From: an uncultured Pseudobutyrivibrio sp.
GTDB taxonomy: Bacteria; Bacillota; Clostridia; Lachnospirales; Lachnospiraceae
Assembly (NCBI GenBank): GCA_900546435.1
Contig: URCQ01000021.1
Span: forward strand, 1-43,130
Reading direction: 5' to 3'
DNA length: 43,130 bases
Under the pieces are notes generated by a model that was given only the letters and a program-made list of their open reading frames with translations, had not been told where the DNA came from and made no database searches. Within the stretch, counting starts at the first letter, position 1. The number at the start of each line of letters is the position of its first letter. Shown here piece after piece: positions 16,950 to 24,409 of this stretch. The translations under genes were made by a program, and so were the position numbers.

Positions 16950-17785
16950 ATCTTTTGAACCTCCTCAATAATTTTGTTTGGGGTAGAAGCCCCTGCGGTA
17001 ATACCTACGTTGCTAATGGATTGAAGTACCGACAAATCGAGATCCTCTTTTGTCTGTATATAGTAAGTATCTTCACATTCTTTTTTACATATTTCGAATA
17101 ATTTCTGCGTATTGGAACTATGCTTCCCGCCAATCACAATCATGGCATCCACAGCATGTGCAATGGTCGCCGCTTCGCTCTGACGCTCCTCAGTCGCATT
17201 GCAGATAGTATTCAAAACAAGTATATCATACCCTTTTTTTCGGATAATTTCAACTAATTCTTGAAATTTATTGTAGTTAAATGTCGTTTGTGAAACAATA
17301 CAGATTTTTTCATTTTTTAAGGATAAACCATCTAAATCATCTGCAGAAGAAATTACCGCATAACGATCTCCTGTCATCCAGCCGACGATTCCCTGTACTT
17401 CCGGGTGGCTGGCGCTTCCTACAATCAGCAGAAAATAGCCTTCCTGCGAGTATTTTGCAACATATTTATGGATTTTCTGTACAAATGGACAGGTTGCATC
17501 TACAATTGAAAAACCTGCATTTTCCAGGGATTCCATCACATTTCTTCCGACACCATGAGAGCGGATAATTACCGTACCAGGCGTAACCTGTGAAATATCC
17601 TGATCCTCTGCCAATACAATGACACCTTTTTCAGATAACTCATTCACCACTTCTTCATTGTGAATGATTGGACCATAGGTATAAATCGGCTTTTCATCTT
17701 TTTGTTCCACCTGCTCATAAACCATATCAACTGCTCGTTTTACACCGAAGCAAAATCCAGCACTTTTTGCCAACGTTACATTCAT
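16937..17785 (-). CDS. ispH: 4-hydroxy-3-methylbut-2-enyl diphosphate reductase IspH
   Basis: 282 aa. The three cysteine ligands of the 4Fe-4S cluster lie in AGFCFGVKRAV, VDATCPFVQKIH and NTICNATEERQ. IspH makes IPP and DMAPP in the last step of the MEP pathway. Its ATG overlaps the cmk stop (ATGA), and its end overlaps the rpsA start by 13 bases, consistent with translational coupling. Normal length. Confidence 0.97.
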   Translation of the reverse strand: MNVTLAKSAGFCFGVKRAVDMVYEQVEQKDEKPIYTYGPIIHNEEVVNELSEKGVIVLAEDQDISQVTPGTVIIRSHGVGRNVMESLENAGFSIVDATCPFVQKIHKYVAKYSQEGYFLLIVGSASHPEVQGIVGWMTGDRYAVISSADDLDGLSLKNEKICIVSQTTFNYNKFQELVEIIRKKGYDILVLNTICNATEERQSEAATIAHAVDAMIVIGGKHSSNTQKLFEICKKECEDTYYIQTKEDLDLSVLQSISNVGITAGASTPNKIIEEVQKICQK

Positions 17786-18450
17786 GCCATGCGCTCCTTT
17801 GCAAGTGTAATAATTGTATTTACTACTTCATCAATTGACATGTCGGAAGAATCTACGAGTACAGCATCTTCCGCTTGTTTTAACGGCGATATTTTCCTAT
17901 GCATATCGCGATAATCACGATCTTCAATATCCTTCATAATTTCTTCCAAATCACATGCTACATTCTTTTCGCAAAGCTCTTTGTAACGTCTGTTTGCACG
18001 TGTTTTGACACTAGCTGTCAAATAAATTTTAAGTGGTGCCTGTGGCAAAACACAGGTTCCAATATCACGTCCATCCATGATGACATCTTCTTTTGCCGCC
18101 AACTGCTGTTGCAAAGAAACCAGTTTTTTCCGAACGCATCCATAAACACTTGTTACAGATGCCATATTTCCTACCTCTTCCCTACGAATTTCTTTTGAAA
18201 CATCTTCTCCGCACAAAAGTACTCTTTGCTCTCCGCCCTCATAACGAAGTGCCACATCAATATCGTCACAAACAGCTGCAATAGCCTGCTCATTTTTTTC
18301 ATCAATACCATGCTGCAAAATATAAAGTGCCATAGCACGATACATCGCACCGGTATCTACATAAATAAAGCCCATTTCCTTTGCCACTTTTTTAGCGATT
18401 GTACTTTTTCCAGCCCCTGCTGGTCCATCAATTGCAATATTCATACTCAT
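17782..18450 (-). CDS. cmk: Cytidylate kinase Cmk
   Basis: 222 aa. P-loop IDGPAGAGKSTIAKK at the N-terminus, DTGAMYRA CMP-binding motif, DGRDIGTCVLP, and a lid region near RRYKELCEK. It phosphorylates CMP and dCMP. GGTGG lies 7 bases before the ATG. Linkage cmk-ispH-rpsA is common in Clostridia. It overlaps ispH by 4 bases. Confidence 0.97.
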   Translation of the reverse strand: MSMNIAIDGPAGAGKSTIAKKVAKEMGFIYVDTGAMYRAMALYILQHGIDEKNEQAIAAVCDDIDVALRYEGGEQRVLLCGEDVSKEIRREEVGNMASVTSVYGCVRKKLVSLQQQLAAKEDVIMDGRDIGTCVLPQAPLKIYLTASVKTRANRRYKELCEKNVACDLEEIMKDIEDRDYRDMHRKISPLKQAEDAVLVDSSDMSIDEVVNTIITLAKERMA

Positions 18451-18464
18451 AATTTTTCCACCTT

Positions 18465-19691
18465 TTATTTAATACTTATCCCAGCCAGATATCCTGTTGA
18501 CCAGGCAATTTGTAAATTGTAACCACCCGTCATAGCATCTAGATCCAGCACTTCTCCTGCAAAAGAAAGTCCGTCTATTTTTTTGGATGCCATCGTTCCC
18601 GGATCAATATCTTTAACAGAGACACCACCCTGTGTAATGATGGCTTCTTTAAAGCCACGCGTTCCCGTAATCGTAAACGGAAAAGCTTTCAATAACCCGA
18701 CGATTTTTTCTCGTTCTTCTCTTGTAATCTCATTTACCGGTTTTTCTGCACGAAGTTCACTTAACTCTATCATAATTGGTACCATCTTTGAAGGTAACAA
18801 TTGTTGGAAAACAGTTTTTATTTGTTGATTTGGGCGTGCCGAAAATTCACGTAAAATACGTTCATGCAACTGCTCCTGTGACAAGGCTGGTTTTAAATCG
18901 ATGACTGCATCAAACATATGAGGGAATCGTCCGCTTAATTTAGAACTAGCTGTAAGAACCAACGGTCCACTCACACCAAAGTGCGTAAAAAGCATTTCAC
19001 CAAAAGCATCATAAATCACGCGATTATGATCCCGGATTTTTAAGGATACATTTTTTAAAGACAATCCCTGCATGCGTAAAATGTATTCTTCCTTTGTCGT
19101 CAAAGGAACCAACGCTGGTGTTGGTGGTATCATTTTATGCCCGCTCGCTTTCGCCATCGTATAACCGTCTCCTGTTGCACCGGTTGTCGGATAAGAAAGT
19201 CCTCCAGTTGCAACAATCACATGATCTGCTTTTACCGGTGTTCCATCCACAAGATTCACACCACAGACCTGATTCTTTTCGATCAAAAGACCTTTCACCT
19301 GTGTATGTAATTTTATAACCACTCCCTGTTTTTTCATTGCACGTTCTAACGTCCGAATCACATCAGAAGAATGATCCGATACCGGGAAGACGCGATTTCC
19401 ACGTTCCACCTTGTAAGGCATTCCTTCGTTTTCAAAAAAATCCATAACGGCATCATTTGAAAATGTATAAAACGCACTATATAAAAACTTTGGATTATGT
19501 ACCACCTGACGCATAATTTCATCAAGTGACGATGCATTTGTAAAATTACATCGTCCTTTGCCTGTAATATAGATTTTCTTACCAAGCTTTTCATTTTGTT
19601 CTAAAAGAGTGACATTATGGCCAATCATACCGGCTGCATATGCTGCCATCATACCGGCTGCACCACCACCAATTACAAGGACTTTACTCAT
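18465..19691 (-). CDS. HI0933-family NAD(P)/FAD-dependent oxidoreductase
   Basis: 408 aa from ATG 19691 (AGGAG 6 bases upstream; an ATG two codons earlier abuts that site). N-terminal FAD-binding dinucleotide motif KVLVIGGGAAGMMAAYAAG. The HI0933 signatures include KKIYITGKGRCNFTN, GGLSYPTTGATGDGY and a C-terminal GGYNLQIAWSTGYLAG. The family includes BaiN-type flavoproteins and annotated aminoacetone oxidases; the true substrate is uncertain. Its start overlaps the rpiR stop by 8 bases, and cmk follows after 14 bases. Confidence 0.88.
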   Translation of the reverse strand: MSKVLVIGGGAAGMMAAYAAGMIGHNVTLLEQNEKLGKKIYITGKGRCNFTNASSLDEIMRQVVHNPKFLYSAFYTFSNDAVMDFFENEGMPYKVERGNRVFPVSDHSSDVIRTLERAMKKQGVVIKLHTQVKGLLIEKNQVCGVNLVDGTPVKADHVIVATGGLSYPTTGATGDGYTMAKASGHKMIPPTPALVPLTTKEEYILRMQGLSLKNVSLKIRDHNRVIYDAFGEMLFTHFGVSGPLVLTASSKLSGRFPHMFDAVIDLKPALSQEQLHERILREFSARPNQQIKTVFQQLLPSKMVPIMIELSELRAEKPVNEITREEREKIVGLLKAFPFTITGTRGFKEAIITQGGVSVKDIDPGTMASKKIDGLSFAGEVLDLDAMTGGYNLQIAWSTGYLAGISIK

Positions 19692-20610
19692 CCCCATCTC
19701 CTATCTTTGCATATCGCATCTTGATGGAATCATCCACCTGATCAATTTCGTCATTTTCATATACCTGATATTCATCCCAGATATCTTCTAATGCCCCTAA
19801 TGTTTCAGCTACAGAATCCTGTTTTTTCATACATAATGCAACAATCAACGCATTGATTACACTAAGCGGTGCAACAAGTGAATCTACAATCGATGCCATG
19901 TCGCTTCGTGCTATCAGATTACAGGAAGAATACAGATTCATTGGTGAATGCACACTATCTGTCAATGTAATGACTTTGGCACTACGATTATTCGCAAATT
20001 CCATTGCCTTTAACGTACGCATCGAATATCGAGGAAAACTAATGCCAACAATCACATCCGATGCTGTCATATGGATCATCTGTTCAAAAATCTCGCTGGA
20101 ACTATTCGTCTGCAACAAAATCACGTTATCAAACATCAGATTCAAATAAAAAGCCAGAAAAGAAGCAAGTGGCGCACAACTGCGAATGCCTATAATATAA
20201 ATACGTCTTGCACTGGCAATGGTATCAACCGCCTGTTCAAACACGCCCTCATCCATCGTCTCCATCGTTTCTCGAATTTTATCTGCATCCGAGGATAGTA
20301 CAGAGCTAAGAACCGCATTTTTTTCAATTCTGCCATAGGTAACTTCCATACGTTGTACGGAGTTTAATTTATTACGTACCGTTTCTTCCAAAGCTTTTTG
20401 AAATTCCGGGTATCCTTTGTATCCCAAAAACATTGCAAAACGTACAACTGTTGACTCGCTGACACCTACTGTTTCTCCTAATTTAGCAGCTGTTAAAAAT
20501 GCTGCTTTATCATAATTATCCGTAATATAATTTGTAAGAAGCTTTTGTCCTTTACTCATGGACTTATATAATTCGTTCATCTTTTTATTCAGATCATTTT
20601 TATTAGACAT
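19684..20610 (-). CDS. MurR/RpiR family transcriptional regulator
   Basis: 308 aa from ATG 20610 (AAAGGA about 10 bases upstream). Further upstream in-frame codons run into the oad terminator and are unlikely to be coding. N-terminal RpiR helix-turn-helix (about residues 10-80, AKLGETVGVSESTVVRFAMFLGYKGYPEFQ), then a SIS sugar-phosphate-binding domain (IYIIGIRSCAPLASFLAFYL; DVIVGISFPRYS). Such proteins sense phosphosugars. The target is unknown: no sugar-catabolism gene adjoins it, and it heads the HI0933-cmk-ispH-rpsA-cheR cluster. Confidence 0.88.
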   Translation of the reverse strand: MSNKNDLNKKMNELYKSMSKGQKLLTNYITDNYDKAAFLTAAKLGETVGVSESTVVRFAMFLGYKGYPEFQKALEETVRNKLNSVQRMEVTYGRIEKNAVLSSVLSSDADKIRETMETMDEGVFEQAVDTIASARRIYIIGIRSCAPLASFLAFYLNLMFDNVILLQTNSSSEIFEQMIHMTASDVIVGISFPRYSMRTLKAMEFANNRSAKVITLTDSVHSPMNLYSSCNLIARSDMASIVDSLVAPLSVINALIVALCMKKQDSVAETLGALEDIWDEYQVYENDEIDQVDDSIKMRYAKIGDGDE

Positions 20611-20633
20611 GGTATAACTTTCCTTTAAACATA

Positions 20634-20673
20634 AAAATCCATCGGCATGTCTCAACGCACACCGATGGATTTT
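20634..20673 (-). terminator. Terminator of the decarboxylase operon
   Basis: A 12-bp perfect stem (AAAATCCATCGG at 20634-20645, CCGATGGATTTT at 20662-20673) with a 16-base loop and a T-rich minus-strand 3' side, 24 bases after the oadA-like stop codon. Confidence 0.85.
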
Positions 20674-20697
20674 ATTATACTACTTTTCTTTTAAAAA

Positions 20698-22116
20698 TTA
20701 AACCGGATAAGCACCATTTTTTGTATCAGCAACTGCTGGGTCTACCCCTGTCTGCTGTGCTTCACGATACTTAAAGAAATCTGTAGCAACCTTAGGGAAG
20801 AGTGCATAAGAAAGCACATCCTCATCCTGCTGTTTCCACTGTTTCATTTCTTCTTCGAATTTGGCAAGACCTGGCTCCAGTAAATCAGCTGGACGACAAG
20901 TAATTGCCTGATCCTTTTCATCGCCAAGAACCTTCTCTACAACTTCCGGATTAAACGGACGAACTGTCTGTCCATATTTACCAAGAAGCATATCCTTTGT
21001 TTCTTTTGTAGCAACTTTATAACGTTCTCCCATAAGAACATTAAATACAGCCTGTGTACCAACAATCTGTGATGATGGTGTAACAAGTGGTGGCTCGCCA
21101 AGATCTTTACGAACACGTGGCACCTCTGCAAGTACCTCTTCGTATTTGTCTTCTTTTCCCTGTTCCTTCAACTGAGAAATAAGGTTGGAAAGCATACCAC
21201 CTGGAACCTGATAACGTAAGGTATTGATGTTAACACCAAGGACCTTTGGGTTCATCAATCCTGATGCAAGCGCTTCCTCTCTCATTGGACGGAAATAATC
21301 AGCAATTTCAGCCAATTGGTTCTGATCAAGACCTGTATCAAATGCAGTATTCTTAAATGTCTCAACCATAACTTCTGTTGCCGGCTGGCTTGTTCCAAGT
21401 GCAAATGGAGAGATTGCAGTATCAATAATATCGCATCCTGCTTCTACAGCCTTTAAATATGTCATAGAAGCTACACCAGAGGTATAGTGTGTATGAAGGT
21501 CGATTGGAAGAGCTGTTGCCTCTTTCAGTGTGCGAACAAGCTCATCTGCTTTCTGTGGTACCAGAAGTCCAGCCATATCTTTAATACACAAAGAATCGGC
21601 ACCCATATCCTCAACACGTTTTGCCATTTCTTTCCAATACTCTAAGGTATATGCATCACCTAATGTATAAGAAAGTGCAACCTGCGCATGACCTTTTTCC
21701 TTCTTACAAGCATCTACAGCTGTCTGCAAGTTACGCACATCATTTAAACAGTCAAAAATACGAATGATATCAATACCATTAGCGATTGATTTCTGTACAA
21801 AATATTCAACGACATCATCTGGATAATGGCTATATCCTAAGATATTCTGTCCTCTGAACAACATCTGTAATTTGGTATTCTTGAATCCATCACGAAGTTT
21901 TCTAAGACGTTCCCATGGATCTTCTTTCAAAAAACGAAGGGAAGCATCAAATGTAGCACCACCCCAGCACTCTACTGCATGGTAACCAACTTTATCCATC
22001 TTCTCAACGATTGGTAACATCTGCTCTGTCGTCATTCTTGTAGCGATCAAAGACTGATGTGCATCTCTTAATATTGTCTCTGTAATTTTTACAGGTTTTT
22101 TAACTACTTCTGCCAT
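20698..22116 (-). CDS. oadA: Oxaloacetate decarboxylase alpha / pyruvate carboxylase subunit B-type carboxyltransferase (no biotin domain)
   Basis: 472 aa. A TIM-barrel carboxyltransferase of the 5S/OadA type: RDAHQS at 17-22, presumed carbamylated Lys179 in CIKDMAG, metal-binding H208 and H210 in HTHYTSG. A PycB/OadA conserved domain follows. The protein stops before any biotinyl domain, which is encoded separately at 23313-23666. It should move carboxyl between biotin and pyruvate/oxaloacetate. It is the last gene of a five-gene operon with an OadB pump and a second, 12S-type carboxyltransferase. Family is firm; physiological direction is inference. Confidence 0.92.
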   Translation of the reverse strand: MAEVVKKPVKITETILRDAHQSLIATRMTTEQMLPIVEKMDKVGYHAVECWGGATFDASLRFLKEDPWERLRKLRDGFKNTKLQMLFRGQNILGYSHYPDDVVEYFVQKSIANGIDIIRIFDCLNDVRNLQTAVDACKKEKGHAQVALSYTLGDAYTLEYWKEMAKRVEDMGADSLCIKDMAGLLVPQKADELVRTLKEATALPIDLHTHYTSGVASMTYLKAVEAGCDIIDTAISPFALGTSQPATEVMVETFKNTAFDTGLDQNQLAEIADYFRPMREEALASGLMNPKVLGVNINTLRYQVPGGMLSNLISQLKEQGKEDKYEEVLAEVPRVRKDLGEPPLVTPSSQIVGTQAVFNVLMGERYKVATKETKDMLLGKYGQTVRPFNPEVVEKVLGDEKDQAITCRPADLLEPGLAKFEEEMKQWKQQDEDVLSYALFPKVATDFFKYREAQQTGVDPAVADTKNGAYPV

Positions 22117-22131
22117 GTCATCCTCCTTATA

Positions 22132-23280
22132 TTATACACCGAAAATAGCCATGAATACACCAGCGGCAACTGCTGTACCAATAACTCCGGCAACGTTTGG
22201 TCCCATTGCATGCATCAACAGGAAGTTTGTAGGGTCTTCTTCTGCACCGACCTTCTGTGATACACGTGCTGCCATAGGCACCGCGGATACACCAGCAGAA
22301 CCAATCAGTGGATTGATCTTGCCCTTTGTAAGGAAGCAAAGCAACTTACCAAAGAGTACACCGGCAGCGGTACCAACTGCAAACGCAACCAAACCTAAAA
22401 TAACAATCTTGATTGTTGTAATATTTAAAAATGCTTCTGCACTTGTTGACGCACCAACAGAAGTTCCAAGCAAGATAACTACAATGTACATAAGAGCGTT
22501 TGACGCAGTCTCCGTCAGCTGACGAACCACGCCAGATTCGCGGAACAAGTTACCAAGCATAAGCATACCAACAAGTGGAGCTGTTGTCGGAAGCAACAGA
22601 CATACAATGATGGTTACTACAATTGGGAATAATATTTTTTCCAACTTGGAAACCGGACGTAAATTCTCCATATGGATAGCACGTTCTTTTTTGGTTGTAA
22701 ATAATTTCATAATTGGTGGCTGGATAATCGGTACAAGTGCCATGTATGAATATGCTGCCACCGCAATTGGTCCCATCAAACTACTCTGCCCCAGCTTTCC
22801 GGCAAGGAAAATGGAAGTCGGACCATCGGCTCCACCAATGATAGAAACAGCTGCAGCTGCCTGATCACTAAAGCCAAGCAGGATTGCCAACAGATATGCG
22901 GTAAAAATACCAAACTGTGCTGCCGCACCAAGCAAAAAGCTGACTGGATTGGCAATCAGCGGACCGAAGTCAGTCATGGCACCAACACCTAGGAAAATAA
23001 GCGATGGCAAAATTGACCATTCGTCCAAAGTATAAAAGTAATAAAGCAAACCACCCACACCGTTAGACGTTTCTTCCGGGCTTGCAATAATATCCGGATA
23101 AATATTAACAAGAAGCATACCAAAAGCGATTGGAACCAGAAGTAATGGTTCAAATCCCTTACGGATAGCAAGATACAAGAATACACACGCTACTGCGATC
23201 ATGATAAAGTTCTTGTAGTCTAAGTTTGCAAACGCCGTCTGGGATAGAAGGTTAATTAACGTTTCTGTAACGTAACTCAT
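22132..23280 (-). CDS. oadB: Na+-translocating decarboxylase beta subunit (OadB/MmdB/GcdB family)
   Basis: 382 aa integral membrane protein with about nine to eleven helices. The family's Na+-binding signature IIGGADGPTSIF is at residues 148-158 (Asp152). LGVGAMTDFGPL and NFLLMHAMGPNVAGVIGTA are also conserved. The beta subunit decarboxylates carboxybiotin and couples this to Na+ export. AGGAGG precedes the start. It sits between the biotin carrier and the OadA-type gene. Confidence 0.95.
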   Translation of the reverse strand: MSYVTETLINLLSQTAFANLDYKNFIMIAVACVFLYLAIRKGFEPLLLVPIAFGMLLVNIYPDIIASPEETSNGVGGLLYYFYTLDEWSILPSLIFLGVGAMTDFGPLIANPVSFLLGAAAQFGIFTAYLLAILLGFSDQAAAAVSIIGGADGPTSIFLAGKLGQSSLMGPIAVAAYSYMALVPIIQPPIMKLFTTKKERAIHMENLRPVSKLEKILFPIVVTIIVCLLLPTTAPLVGMLMLGNLFRESGVVRQLTETASNALMYIVVILLGTSVGASTSAEAFLNITTIKIVILGLVAFAVGTAAGVLFGKLLCFLTKGKINPLIGSAGVSAVPMAARVSQKVGAEEDPTNFLLMHAMGPNVAGVIGTAVAAGVFMAIFGV

Positions 23281-23312
23281 GAATTGTTCCTCCTAATAAA
23301 ATCTGTTGCCTG

Positions 23313-23666
23313 TTACTCATTCATAGTTGCAAGCAAATCTCCTGATTCAACAGCCTGTCCTTCAGCGACATCAATTGTTGCAACAACACCATCTTTTGGT
23401 GCTACAACAGGAGTTTCCATCTTCATAACTTCAAGAACTAAAACAGTATCTCCAGCCTTAACCTGTGTACCTGGAGTAGCTTCTAACTTAAACACTTTTC
23501 CAGCGGCTCCAGCTTCGATTTTGATGCTTCCAGCGCCAGATGTAGCCTTAGGTGCTGCTGCCTTAGGTGCAGGTGCTGCTGCGATTGGAGCTGCCCCTGT
23601 ACTTCCCTTTTCTTCTACAGTAACGTCATAAACATTTCCATTTACAGTAATTGTATAATTTTTCAT
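23313..23666 (-). CDS. Biotin carboxyl carrier protein of the decarboxylase
   Basis: 117 aa. A short N-terminal segment, an Ala/Pro/Lys-rich flexible linker (about residues 22-44), then a biotinyl domain with VLEVMKMETPV; the biotinylated residue is Lys82. It would shuttle carboxybiotin from the carboxyltransferases to OadB, like MmdC/GcdC or the transcarboxylase 1.3S subunit. It is the only biotin carrier in the operon, so the two carboxyltransferases presumably share it. Confidence 0.93.
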   Translation of the reverse strand: MKNYTITVNGNVYDVTVEEKGSTGAAPIAAAPAPKAAAPKATSGAGSIKIEAGAAGKVFKLEATPGTQVKAGDTVLVLEVMKMETPVVAPKDGVVATIDVAEGQAVESGDLLATMNE

Positions 23667-23683
23667 TTATAAATCCTCCTAAA

Positions 23684-24397
23684 TTAATATCTTCTCTTAA
23701 TAGAACGTACTACAAAGTCATCTGTAGAACTTCCTGTACTTGCAGCAATTGCCGCTGCAATAACTGCAATTAATTCCGTATCATCTGTTTCGTCTGTCGC
23801 AACCGGAGCTGCTACAACAGCTTTTGGTGCAGGTGTTTCTTCTTTTCCGGCAAATTTTGCCTGAATAACTGGAATAACCTTAAATGCACTAATAACAAGG
23901 GAAATCAAAATCAGAATAATAAATACGATTGAAATTGACATTACGGTATTCAATCCTGCTTTCGCCATTGTCTCGCCAAGAGAATATACCATCTCTACAT
24001 TGATTGCTGTCGTTTCCAGACTATTTGCGTTGATTACATAAGTAAGTTTAACATCACGCTGGGTAAACGAAATAGTCTGAACTGCTGAAATTGTTTTACC
24101 TGCTTTTGTTACACTAAAATCTTTGTAGCCAACAAAATCTCCAATCTGTGGCTGGATATCTATCCACTGTTGCATCAGATCGGCATAAATCTCACCATCA
24201 TCCTGAGATGCGTAGTAAGTGTAGTATTGTTCGCTCTCGTCTGCACTGAGTCCTTCCAGAACTCCAGCTGTCTGCTCACATGCACTTTGTAATTGAGTCT
24301 CAGAAAGACCATTTAAGTCTACCTCACTCTTACCGCAGGAGCATAACGCGAGCATACATACTAAAGTACTGACCATTAATATGATTTTCTTTTTCAT
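23684..24397 (-). CDS. OadG-family subunit with lipoprotein signal and single membrane helix
   Basis: 237 aa. Begins with a lipoprotein-type signal (LVCMLALCSCGKSEVD). An extracytosolic domain of about 125 residues resembling DUF3887-like folds follows, then one membrane helix (TVMSISIVFIILILISLVISAF, about residues 153-175) and a Pro/Ala-rich cytosolic tail ending in the OadG-type end (VIAAAIAASTGSSTDDFVVRSIKRR). OadG/MmdD subunits hold the peripheral enzyme to the beta subunit. The large extra N-terminal domain makes it longer than classical OadG (about 80-90 aa). The domain name is tentative. Confidence 0.82.
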   Translation of the reverse strand: MKKKIILMVSTLVCMLALCSCGKSEVDLNGLSETQLQSACEQTAGVLEGLSADESEQYYTYYASQDDGEIYADLMQQWIDIQPQIGDFVGYKDFSVTKAGKTISAVQTISFTQRDVKLTYVINANSLETTAINVEMVYSLGETMAKAGLNTVMSISIVFIILILISLVISAFKVIPVIQAKFAGKEETPAPKAVVAAPVATDETDDTELIAVIAAAIAASTGSSTDDFVVRSIKRRY

Positions 24398-24409
24398 ATG
24401 CTCACCTTT

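Noticed and set aside
20585..20660. Promoter for rpiR inside the oad terminator (TTGAGA-16-TATGTT)
   Set aside because: The -10 is weak and the elements fall in the terminator stem-loop; plausible but not supported enough to list.
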